Assembly (NCBI GenBank): GCA_934438175.1
Contig: CAKSBH010000001.1
Span: forward strand, 186,001 to 250,000
From: an uncultured Eubacteriales bacterium
GTDB lineage: Bacteria; Bacillota; Clostridia; Oscillospirales; UBA644
Length of the DNA stretch: 64,000 nucleotides
Reading direction: 5' to 3'
In this document: positions 41,363-48,752 of the stretch, piece by piece
Numbering within the stretch: the first letter of the stretch is position 1
Layout of the letters: each line of letters starts with the position of its first letter
Notes under the pieces: generated by a model
Databases searched by the model: none
What the model was told of the DNA's origin: nothing
The model's input: the letters and a program-made list of their open reading frames with translations, nothing else
Program-made: the position numbers and the translations under genes

Positions 41363-41914
41363 ATGAATATCTGGCATGACATCCGTGCGGAACGGATCCG
41401 TGCGAACGATTTTATCTCTGTGATTGAAATCACAAAGGGAAGCAAGAAAAAGTACGAACTGGACAAAGAAACCGGGATGATTATCCTGGACAGAATTCTG
41501 TATACGTCTACGCACTATCCCGCCAATTACGGCTTCATTCCCCGGACCTTTGCCGATGACGGCGACCCGCTGGATGTGCTGGTTCTGACCAGTGAACCGC
41601 TGGATCCGCTGGTGCTGATCCGCTGTTATCCCATCGGGCTGATCAACATGATTGACAACGGACGGAACGATGAAAAAATCATTGCCATTCCGTATAATGA
41701 TCCTACTTACTGTTCTTATCGGGATATCCGCGAGCTTCCGGCGCATGTCTTTGAGGAGATGCGGCATTTCTTCTCGGTCTATAAACAGTTGGAGGGGAAG
41801 CAGACCGCTGTGGAGGAAGTTCAGAATGCGGAAGCGGCGCTTGCCGTTGTGCAGAAGAGCATTGAAGATTATCAGAAAAAATTCGGGGGTTCCGAAGACG
41901 GAGGGACAACATGA
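41363..41914 (+). CDS. ppa: Inorganic pyrophosphatase (family I)
   Basis: 183 residues. YELDKETG, YPANYGFIPRT and DDGDPLDVLVL (the metal-binding Asp cluster DxxxxD-x4-D) are the family I signature. It hydrolyses pyrophosphate, pulling biosynthetic reactions forward. ATG 41363 follows GGAGG 8-9 nt upstream; the longer frame begins within the tRNA terminator. It overlaps the PqqD-like gene by 4 bp, an unusual coupling of a housekeeping enzyme with a peptide-recognition protein. Confidence 0.95.
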   Translation: MNIWHDIRAERIRANDFISVIEITKGSKKKYELDKETGMIILDRILYTSTHYPANYGFIPRTFADDGDPLDVLVLTSEPLDPLVLIRCYPIGLINMIDNGRNDEKIIAIPYNDPTYCSYRDIRELPAHVFEEMRHFFSVYKQLEGKQTAVEEVQNAEAALAVVQKSIEDYQKKFGGSEDGGTT

Positions 41915-42177
41915 AATTCAAAGACGGTGTGATTCTGACCCGGAACGGGGAGGAAAACATTCTGGTGACGTCGGGCGAGGCGGGGGATGCCTTTTCCGGT
42001 ATGATTAAAATGAACGGAACGGCGGGCTTTCTTGCCGGTCTGCTTCAGCAGGAAACCGATGAGGACCGTCTGACAGCGGCTCTCTGTGAGCATTACGATG
42101 TTTCCGAAGCCGAGGCGCGGGAAAACGTGAAGCGGATGGTCGCACAGTTGGAATCGGTTGGACTTCTGGAACAATGA
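41911..42177 (+). CDS. PqqD-like protein (RRE, peptide-binding domain)
   Basis: 88 residues, the size of a stand-alone PqqD. The pattern I/V-L-x-R, N-x-E-E-N-I-L-V, a short loop with GTAGFLAGLLQ, an acidic stretch and a C-terminal helix ending VAQLESVGLLEQ match the winged-helix RRE fold (PF05402). PqqD proteins bind the leader of ribosomal peptides and present them to modifying enzymes. It sits between ppa and a protein with a signal-peptidase-like and a nucleotidyltransferase domain, each overlapping by 4 bp. No radical-SAM gene or obvious precursor is adjacent. Confidence 0.75.
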   Translation: MKFKDGVILTRNGEENILVTSGEAGDAFSGMIKMNGTAGFLAGLLQQETDEDRLTAALCEHYDVSEAEARENVKRMVAQLESVGLLEQ

Positions 42178-43703
42178 GCAGGACGGAAGCGTTTCGGGAG
42201 AACCTGGAAAAACAGGGATTTCTGGTGCAGCCGTTCCACGGCGTAAGTATGATGCCTCTTCTGCGGCAGGGACGGGACGCCGTGCGGCTGGTGAAGCCGC
42301 AGCGACCGCTGAAAAAAATGGATATCGTTTTGTTTGAGCGGCCGGACGGACAGTTGGTGCTTCACCGCATTATCCGCATCCGCAACGGCGAATATTACAT
42401 CCGGGGCGATAACTGCATCGGGTGTGAACTGGTGCAGGCAGAACAGATTCTTTGCATCGCCGAGGGCATCTATCGGGACGGTGTGTATCTTCCCGTCAGC
42501 AGACCTTTGGTGCGTTGGTACGGAATCCGTCAGCATCTGACGTTGCCATGGCGCCGGATGAGATTCCGGCTGGAAGTGCGCAGACTGCAAAAGAAGAAAA
42601 AAGAAAAACAGCGGGTCATTGATGTGTTTCCCAAAGAGTTTGACCTGTTTTCCCGGCTTCTCCGTGCGGCGGTTCTGGATACGGATTCCCCGGTTTTTCC
42701 GGAGGATACGGATTGGAAAAAACTGGTTTATGTTGCCCGCACGCAGAAACTTGCCGCGATGGTGTTTCCGAAGCTGCCGCGTGAGCGGATGCCGGAGGAG
42801 CTGTATGCAAAATGGAAGCGGCAGCGGGATTTTTCGGTGCGGAAAACCCTGCTGTTTGATGCCGAACGTCAGGCAATCCTTGCCGAACTGGAAAAGCGCG
42901 GCATTGCGTATATGCCGTTGAAGGGCGTGTGGACAAACAAACTGTATCCGTTGGGCGCCCGGGAATTTTCGGATAACGACATCCTGATTCATCCGGAGTG
43001 CTCCGATGAAGTGCGCAGCTTTTTGGAGCAGCGCGGCTATACGCTCAAGCAATCGGACCTGCACGATGAATATCACAAGGATCCATTTTTCAATTTTGAG
43101 ATTCACAAGGGCCTGTTTTATGAAAACCAGGTGGGGTACGCCGAGTTCCGGGACATCTGGAACCGGGTGATCCGCATTGAGGGCACCGGGTACGGGTGGA
43201 AGATGACAAACGAGGATATGCTGGTTTACGAGGTGGCACACTTCTGCAAGCATTACCGCAACGGAGGAACCGGGCTGCGCGGACTGGCGGATCTGTATCA
43301 GATGCAGACGCATTTTGAGAATCTGGACAACGCTTATGTGGATGCACTGCTGAAGCGGGCGGGATTGACGGACTTTTATGCGTTTCTTTGCCGGCTTTGC
43401 GATGATGTGTTCGGCAGCGGAAACGGGGAGATTTCCGACCGTAAGGTTGCCCATTATATGTACAGCAGCGGACTGTACGGCATTGAAGAGCATACGATTG
43501 CCAACGAGGTCGCCTCAGAGGGAAAACTGCGCTATGCGCTTCGCCGCATCTTTCTGCCGTATGCAAAAATGAAAGAACGGTTTCCTGTTTTGCGGAAGGT
43601 TCCGGTTCTTCTGCCGGTATTCTGGGTGGTTCGGGTGATTCTGTTTGTCACGGACGGCAAGCGGAAAAACGAGATCCGCCAGGGGATGAAGGATGAACCA
43701 TAA
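42174..43703 (+). CDS. Fusion: S24/S26 signal-peptidase-like domain plus NTP_transf_5-type nucleotidyltransferase
   Basis: 509 residues. Residues ~15-100 look like an S26 peptidase of the Ser-His (SipW/ER) type: GVSMMPLL with Ser 25, LHRII with His 64, YIRGDN at 75-80. From about 150 on, the pattern is the uncharacterised nucleotidyltransferase family (NTP_transf_5): a helical domain, GIAYMPLKGVWTNKLYP (LKG), and REFSDNDILIHP with paired acidic residues near 268-270, followed by HKGLFYENQVGY and VYEVAHFCKHYRNGG. A hydrophobic stretch near the C terminus could anchor it. In lasso-peptide clusters such nucleotidyltransferases help modify peptides. Substrate here unknown. It overlaps the PqqD-like gene. 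Confidence 0.72.
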   Translation: MSRTEAFRENLEKQGFLVQPFHGVSMMPLLRQGRDAVRLVKPQRPLKKMDIVLFERPDGQLVLHRIIRIRNGEYYIRGDNCIGCELVQAEQILCIAEGIYRDGVYLPVSRPLVRWYGIRQHLTLPWRRMRFRLEVRRLQKKKKEKQRVIDVFPKEFDLFSRLLRAAVLDTDSPVFPEDTDWKKLVYVARTQKLAAMVFPKLPRERMPEELYAKWKRQRDFSVRKTLLFDAERQAILAELEKRGIAYMPLKGVWTNKLYPLGAREFSDNDILIHPECSDEVRSFLEQRGYTLKQSDLHDEYHKDPFFNFEIHKGLFYENQVGYAEFRDIWNRVIRIEGTGYGWKMTNEDMLVYEVAHFCKHYRNGGTGLRGLADLYQMQTHFENLDNAYVDALLKRAGLTDFYAFLCRLCDDVFGSGNGEISDRKVAHYMYSSGLYGIEEHTIANEVASEGKLRYALRRIFLPYAKMKERFPVLRKVPVLLPVFWVVRVILFVTDGKRKNEIRQGMKDEP

Positions 43704-43707
43704 GACG

Positions 43708-43739
43708 AAAAGAGCGATTTTTGTCGCTCTTTTTCTTTT
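43708..43739 (+). terminator. Terminator after the fusion gene
   Basis: AAAAGAGCGA / TCGCTCTTTTT stem, loop TTTTTG, T-rich tail. It ends the ppa operon. Confidence 0.88.
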
Positions 43740-43747
43740 GGAAGGTC

Positions 43748-43776
43748 TTGTAAAAAACGGAAAACTGTGATATGAT
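43748..43776 (+). promoter_or_regulatory. Promoter of tldD-pmbA
   Basis: TTGTAA (43748-43753), 17-bp spacer, TATGAT (43771-43776). Confidence 0.72.
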
Positions 43777-43826
43777 AACAGAAAGAAAAACGTTCGGCAT
43801 TTGCCGGACAAGGAGGAGGTTTTTTG

Positions 43827-45221
43827 ATGTTTTCTGCATATCTGAACGGCAAACGGGAAGCTTGCCGTGCCTTGGTGGCAGAGCTTGGCAAGACGTTTTC
43901 TTACGTCAGTATTCTCGGCACCGATGTGCATACGACGTTTTACGGTACCGATCGCCGTACGGCTTCTGTCCGCGATGGGGACTGTGAATGCGGATTCGTG
44001 GTGAAATTGTGCAACGGCCGCTCGTTTTTTGAATATTCGCTGGACGAACTGGGAGAGGATCCTGTGGCGCTGGCAAAGAAAATCTGTGATGCCGTGCGGG
44101 TGGATCCGACTCTGGAAGCGCGAATGATCCGGGATGTGGTGGTCAAAGATGCGCCGCTGAAAAAGGATTTTGTGCGGGAATCTGATTTTGAGGAGTATTC
44201 CGATGATAAAATTCTGGATTTCTGTACCGGACTGAAAGATGAGCTGCTCAAGAAGGACGAGCGGTTCCTCAACGCCATGGTGATGATCTCACCGTATACG
44301 GTGTCCAAACTGTTTGTATCCCGGAACCGTGAGCTTTCGCAGCATTACGGCTGGGCGAACGGATATCTTGTGCTGGTGTGCAAGGACGGACGGATGGTGC
44401 AGGCGCGGGAGGGTGTGAACTCTCATCGGCTTGCCGATCTGTTTACGGGCCTGCCGCTTCTGGTGGACAAGCTTGCCCAAAAAGCCATTTGCCTGACGCA
44501 TGCCACACCCATTGAACCCGGCATTTACGATGTGATTACCGACAGCTCCATCACGGGTCTGATTGCCCATGAGGCGTTCGGTCACGGCGTGGAGATGGAT
44601 CAGTTTGTGAAGGATCGTGCGCTGGCAAAGCATTGTGTGGGGCAGTATGTAGCATCGCCCATTACCAACATGCACGACGGTGCGGCGGCAACTCTGAGTG
44701 CGGCTTCGTATTTCTTTGATGATGACGGCGTGTTGGCACAGGATACCCAGATCATCCGCAACGGTGTGCTGGTTGCGGGCTTGTCGGATCTGGCATCGGC
44801 GGCACAGCTCGGCACGGAACCGACCGGAAACGGACGGCGGGAATCGTACCGGCGCAAGGCCTATTCCCGTATGACCAACACGTTTTTTGAACCGGGGACG
44901 GATAAACTGGAGGATATGATCCGCTCGGTCAAACACGGATATATGCTGTTTGAGACAAACAACGGCATGGAGGATCCGAAAAACTGGCAGATCCAATGCA
45001 CGGCGGAGTACGGCATTGAGATTGTGGACGGGAAGCTGACCGACCATTATGTATCGCCGGTTGTGATGAGCGGCTTTGTGCCGGATCTTCTGAAATCCAT
45101 TTCGATGATTTCCGATGGGTTTGAGGTCATCGGCGCAGGATATTGCGGAAAGGGCTACAAGGAATGGGTGCGTGTTTCTGACGGCGGTCCGAATTTGAAA
45201 GTGAGGGTGAAACTGGGATGA
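43827..45221 (+). CDS. tldD: TldD-type metallopeptidase subunit
   Basis: 464 residues. The HExxxH zinc motif is present (IAHEAFGHGVEMD, around residue 247-252), the hallmark of TldD rather than TldE/PmbA. Later blocks RRESYRRKAYSRMTNTFFEPG and CGKGYKEWVRVSDGGP (nearby N/C ligands) fit. TldD-TldE form a protease barrel that degrades unfolded peptides and trims RiPPs such as microcin B17. Start ATG 43827 follows AGGAGG; an adjacent TTG at 43824 is less likely. Overlaps pmbA by 4 bp. Confidence 0.93.
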   Translation: MFSAYLNGKREACRALVAELGKTFSYVSILGTDVHTTFYGTDRRTASVRDGDCECGFVVKLCNGRSFFEYSLDELGEDPVALAKKICDAVRVDPTLEARMIRDVVVKDAPLKKDFVRESDFEEYSDDKILDFCTGLKDELLKKDERFLNAMVMISPYTVSKLFVSRNRELSQHYGWANGYLVLVCKDGRMVQAREGVNSHRLADLFTGLPLLVDKLAQKAICLTHATPIEPGIYDVITDSSITGLIAHEAFGHGVEMDQFVKDRALAKHCVGQYVASPITNMHDGAAATLSAASYFFDDDGVLAQDTQIIRNGVLVAGLSDLASAAQLGTEPTGNGRRESYRRKAYSRMTNTFFEPGTDKLEDMIRSVKHGYMLFETNNGMEDPKNWQIQCTAEYGIEIVDGKLTDHYVSPVVMSGFVPDLLKSISMISDGFEVIGAGYCGKGYKEWVRVSDGGPNLKVRVKLG

Positions 45222-46489
45222 AAGACATCGTTGCTCTTTTGAAAGAAAACCGGGAGCTGAGCGGCTTCCGCGTGGCAGAGACCCAGACCGAGTCGTATGA
45301 ATTGTTCTTTGTGCACCGTAAACTGGAGACGGTGCGCGCAAGAAATACAAAATCCGTGAGCGTGACCGTGTATGCGGATCACGACGGAAAAACCGGAGAT
45401 TCCACCTTCTCCGTGCCGGAATCCATGACAGAAGACGGCGTGCGTGAGAAGATTTCACAGGCAGTCCGCCGTGCGGGGCTGGTGTTCAACGAGCCGTATT
45501 CGTTGCCGGAGGGCGGTAAGGAACAAAAAGAACTGCCGTCGAATTTGCGGGATGCGGATATGCGGGAGCTTGCCGCGAAGATTTCGGATGCGGTGTTTGC
45601 TGCCGATTGCGTGGAGGGCGGCTCGATCAACGCCACGGAAATCTTCCTGTATCGGGATGTCGTGCGGGTCATCAACAGCCGCGGTGTGGACAAAACGCAG
45701 GTGAAATACCGTGCCATGATCGAAGCGATTCCTACCTTTACCGAGGGCGGGGAATCGGTGGAACTGTATGAAGCTTATACGTTCACGCAATGGGATGCCG
45801 AAAAGATCACGGCGGAAATTGCGGATAAGATGAAGGAGGTCTCTCTCCGCCGCAAGGCAGTGAAGCCGGAAACCCCGCTGAAAATGGACGTGGTGCTTCG
45901 GGCGAAAGAAATTTCCGAACTGCTTTCCGGATTCACGGGCGATCTGACATACGCAAGCGTGTATTCTCAGTCGAACCTGCATCATAAAGGGGACGTCCTT
46001 CAGAACGGAGACGGCGACCGCATGACGCTGACCATGGTGGGACAGATTCTCGGAAGCGACAATTCCTCGTTCTTTGACGCCGATGGTGTGGAACTGAAGG
46101 ATACAACACTGATCCGGGACGGAAAGGTGACCGGGTATTACGGCTCTCATCGCTTTGCCTCGTATCTCGGAGAACCGGAGACCGGTGACCTTCGCTGCAG
46201 AAAGCTGGAGCCGGGAACTTTGACGGCGGACGAGCTTGCCAAGGGTGCATATCTGGAATGTGTGTCTCTGTCCGGGCTGCAGTTTGATCTTTACAGCGAT
46301 TATATCGGCGGTGAGATCCGTCTGGCATACCTGCATAAAAACGGCAAAGTTGAACCGGTTACCGGTGTGACGATGAGTGCCAAATTGTCGGAAGTTCTTG
46401 CCACTCTGCGTCTGTCGGATACCGTGACGGTGGACGGCAGCTATGAAGGTCCCGACAAGTTGCTGATGCGTGACATCTCGCTTCTGTAA
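45218..46489 (+). CDS. pmbA: PmbA/TldE-type partner subunit
   Basis: 423 residues, same fold as TldD but without HExxxH. Typical blocks: VSVTVYADHDGKTGDSTF, RDVVRVINSRGVDKTQ, and C-terminal GYYGSHRFASYLGEPETGDLRC. It forms the heterodimer with TldD. Overlapped start (ATGA) and shared transcript. The symbol is by family. Confidence 0.92.
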   Translation: MKDIVALLKENRELSGFRVAETQTESYELFFVHRKLETVRARNTKSVSVTVYADHDGKTGDSTFSVPESMTEDGVREKISQAVRRAGLVFNEPYSLPEGGKEQKELPSNLRDADMRELAAKISDAVFAADCVEGGSINATEIFLYRDVVRVINSRGVDKTQVKYRAMIEAIPTFTEGGESVELYEAYTFTQWDAEKITAEIADKMKEVSLRRKAVKPETPLKMDVVLRAKEISELLSGFTGDLTYASVYSQSNLHHKGDVLQNGDGDRMTLTMVGQILGSDNSSFFDADGVELKDTTLIRDGKVTGYYGSHRFASYLGEPETGDLRCRKLEPGTLTADELAKGAYLECVSLSGLQFDLYSDYIGGEIRLAYLHKNGKVEPVTGVTMSAKLSEVLATLRLSDTVTVDGSYEGPDKLLMRDISLL

Positions 46490-46501
46490 ACAAAAAAATA
46501 C

Positions 46502-46536
46502 GAGCGGATTCCGTGAGGAGTCCGCTCCTTTTTTGT
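46502..46536 (+). terminator. Terminator of tldD-pmbA
   Basis: GAGCGGATTCC / GGAGTCCGCTC with one wobble, loop GTGA, then TTTTTT. Confidence 0.88.
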
Positions 46537-46573
46537 TGAAAAAATCCGATAGAAAAATGGTTTCGGGTGTTTT

Positions 46574-47029
46574 TTACTTGCCGGATACGGTTTTCCGGTA
46601 GAAAACTTCGGTTACCGCTGCATCAAGAGGACTGGGTGCGGAATCAAAGGCGGTATAGCCGTATTTTTCGTAGAAGCCGATGAGATCCGTCATCAGGAAT
46701 ACCTGGGCAAAACCGGCTTCGGACGCATATTGTTCGGCAGCGGTGAGAAGGTCTTTGCCGATGCGGTTTCCCCGGAAGGCAGGGGCTACGAACAGCTCGC
46801 TGATATAGGGGGAGTAGGGAAGTTGCGGGTAGCCGTCCTGATCGGTCAGTGCACAGAAGCCGGCGGGCTTCCCGTCCTGCAGGGCAAAGAAGACGCGCTC
46901 CCAGTCAAGCCATTCTCCGTTCCGCATTTTTTCACCAAGCTCTTCGCCGCCCACCCATCCGCAACCGGCGGCAAACGCGGCCAGTTCCCGCCATAGGGGA
47001 GAAGACTTCGTAAGAACATGAAACGTCAT
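46574..47029 (-). CDS. GNAT family N-acetyltransferase
   Basis: 151 residues. ELFVAPAFRGNRIGKDLLTAAE is the acetyl-CoA pyrophosphate loop (key: FRGNRIGKDLL), then FLMTDLIGFYEKYGY. AGGAGATC precedes ATG 47029. The substrate is unknown. Second of a two-gene group after the zinc-ribbon protein (9-bp gap). Confidence 0.86.
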   Translation of the reverse strand: MTFHVLTKSSPLWRELAAFAAGCGWVGGEELGEKMRNGEWLDWERVFFALQDGKPAGFCALTDQDGYPQLPYSPYISELFVAPAFRGNRIGKDLLTAAEQYASEAGFAQVFLMTDLIGFYEKYGYTAFDSAPSPLDAAVTEVFYRKTVSGK

Positions 47030-47038
47030 GAAGATCTC

Positions 47039-47572
47039 CTATACGGGAAAGTTCCGGATCCACGCAAGCAGATTTCCGAAAATAGCGGGAAAGAAAAAAT
47101 ACAGAACTCCGACAGCGGCGGCAAGAAGAACGAGAAGAAGAACCCGGACGGCCAGAGCGGCTTTGCCGAGTGTGATTCGGTTGCGGTTGCGGGAGCCGCC
47201 GAGCGCCCAGATAACGGCTGCCAGAAAGCCGAACCCCGGCAGGACAAGCAACAGAAGTGAGCCGAACAGACCGGCAAAGCGCAGCGGCTCTTCACTTTTG
47301 GGAATGACAAACCGGATGCGGGAGTGTTTCGGCTGAAATTCTTCGTTTTCTTCTTCAAAAAACAAAAACGGAATCCGGGAATCCGGAAGGGAGCCCGTGT
47401 CGGCTTCTTCCGTTCCGGTCAAAGGATGTGACGGGGAGGAAACTTCCTGGGGGGTGCTTCCCGAGGTCGGTTCGGGCGCCGGCACTTCGGTTTTCGGGCC
47501 GGTCGGGTTCCCGCAATACGAGCAATAGCTTGCGTCATCCGGCAGCCATGCGCCGCATTTCAGACAAAACAT
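47039..47572 (-). CDS. Zinc-ribbon membrane protein, unknown
   Basis: 177 residues. An N-terminal zinc ribbon (CLKCGAWLPDDASYCSYCG), a Pro/Ser/Thr/Glu-rich linker of about 55 residues, then two membrane segments (about 97-118 and 137-160). Similar in design to the protein at 11439-11918 but not in sequence beyond the ribbon. No function is known. Confidence 0.75.
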   Translation of the reverse strand: MFCLKCGAWLPDDASYCSYCGNPTGPKTEVPAPEPTSGSTPQEVSSPSHPLTGTEEADTGSLPDSRIPFLFFEEENEEFQPKHSRIRFVIPKSEEPLRFAGLFGSLLLLVLPGFGFLAAVIWALGGSRNRNRITLGKAALAVRVLLLVLLAAAVGVLYFFFPAIFGNLLAWIRNFPV

Positions 47573-47607
47573 GAAATTCCCTCCTGTAATTTGCGTATGT
47601 TTTTTAC

Positions 47608-47636
47608 ATTATAATCAATTTTCGCACAGATTGCAA
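47608..47636 (-). promoter_or_regulatory. Promoter of the zinc-ribbon/GNAT pair
   Basis: Minus strand TTGCAA (47631-47636), 17-bp spacer, TATAAT (47608-47613). Confidence 0.82.
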
Positions 47637-47647
47637 GAGGGCGGATG

Positions 47648-48088
47648 CTATTTTTTTGCAAATTCCGCCCGGAAAAGCAGAATGCCCGCGACAAGCAACG
47701 CCAGTCCGACCGCCTGATTCCAGCAGAACGTCTTTTTTTCCGTTCCGAACAGACCGAGAAGATCAATCAGTGCGGCAGCGGCGAGCTGGGACACCAGAAT
47801 GACGGAAACCGCAACGGTCGGGGACAGCGAGCCGACGGCGAGCATAACGGTGACGGTGATGATTACGCCGAGGACTCCGCCCAGCAGATACAGACGGTTC
47901 ACCTGTGTGACGGCGGCAAAATTGCCTTTTCCGAAAAACAGCGCCGCCAGCAGAGAAACGGCGAATGCCGTTCCTTGCACCAGAACATTGCTTTCCAACA
48001 GCCCTGTCTTTTCCGAAAGCCGGGTGTTGAACACGCTCTGAACGCTCATGACCACGCCCGCGAGAACGGCAAAAAGAATACCGAGCAT
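47648..48088 (-). CDS. DMT superfamily transporter, YdcZ/DUF606 type
   Basis: 146 residues, four to five membrane segments, half the size of a classic DMT carrier. Opening MLGILFAVLAGVVMSVQSVFNTRL (key: GVVMSVQSVFNTRL) is the DUF606 signature. Such single-unit carriers act as dimers; substrate unknown. ATG 48088 is preferred over an upstream extension to 48193 since AAAGGAAG lies just before it. It is divergent from the TspO gene. Confidence 0.85.
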   Translation of the reverse strand: MLGILFAVLAGVVMSVQSVFNTRLSEKTGLLESNVLVQGTAFAVSLLAALFFGKGNFAAVTQVNRLYLLGGVLGVIITVTVMLAVGSLSPTVAVSVILVSQLAAAALIDLLGLFGTEKKTFCWNQAVGLALLVAGILLFRAEFAKK

Positions 48089-48180
48089 ACGTTTCACTTC
48101 CTTTCGGATTGAGTTTTGCCGAAAGCCGTCTTTTTTATGCCGTCCGTGCATAGATTGATGGGGGAAGGAAGGGATTTCGG

Positions 48181-48663
48181 ATGAGAAAAACAAAACCGGT
48201 GCCGACGCGCCGTGTGTTTTTTACCTGCATCGGTGCCTTTTTGTGTGCCGGAGGAATTTCCGCCCTGATGGGGTTGCCGTTCCGGGAGTCCGTCGGTGTT
48301 TTGCCCCGCCCGGATGCGGTGCCGGCGGCATGGGTGTTTGCGGCGGTCTGGGCGGTTTTGTATGTGATGATGGGAACCAGCATTTCCCTTACCTTTGCAA
48401 CGCCGTCTCCGAATCGAAGATCTGCTCTTGTTTTCGGCGTATTTCAAACATTTATGAGCATTTTGTGGTGCCCGATCTTTTTTCTTTTTCATGCGTACGG
48501 GGTGGCGTTCGTGTGGTTGATCGTGTTGTGGGTCGCGGTGTTTGTCTGGACGGTTCTTTCCTTTACCGTAAGGGAGACGGCGGGTGTTCTTCTGATTCCG
48601 TGCGTGCTGTGGCTGACGTATCTCGGCTGGCTGAATGTTCAGGTTTTGCGGATGGGCTCTTGA
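48181..48663 (+). CDS. TspO/MBR family tryptophan-rich sensory protein
   Basis: 160 residues, five membrane segments, the family size. PAAWVFAAVWAVLYVMMGTS corresponds to the PPGWVFGPVWTxLY motif, and GVFQTFMSILWCPIFF to the next TspO block (QLxLNxxWSPLFF). It binds porphyrins or related tetrapyrroles in the membrane. Ribosome binding site GGAAGG. Upstream the DMT gene is divergent. Confidence 0.83.
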   Translation: MRKTKPVPTRRVFFTCIGAFLCAGGISALMGLPFRESVGVLPRPDAVPAAWVFAAVWAVLYVMMGTSISLTFATPSPNRRSALVFGVFQTFMSILWCPIFFLFHAYGVAFVWLIVLWVAVFVWTVLSFTVRETAGVLLIPCVLWLTYLGWLNVQVLRMGS

Positions 48664-48688
48664 TTTTTGCGGCACGATGATGTATAAT
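48660..48688 (+). promoter_or_regulatory. Promoter of the ABC exporter gene
   Basis: TTGATT (48660-48665), 17-bp spacer, TATAAT (48683-48688). It starts within the tspO stop region. Confidence 0.85.
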
Positions 48689-48712
48689 AAACGGACTTAT
48701 GAAATCTTGACA

Positions 48713-48737
48713 CAACCGCATTGTTTCGGTTGTGCTG
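48713..48737 (+). promoter_or_regulatory. Leader hairpin before the ABC exporter
   Basis: CACAACCG / CGGTTGTG 8-bp stem, loop CATTGTTT, in the 5' UTR, ending just before the GGGGGAG ribosome binding site. Confidence 0.55.
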
Positions 48738-48752
48738 TGGGGGAGAAAAGAA

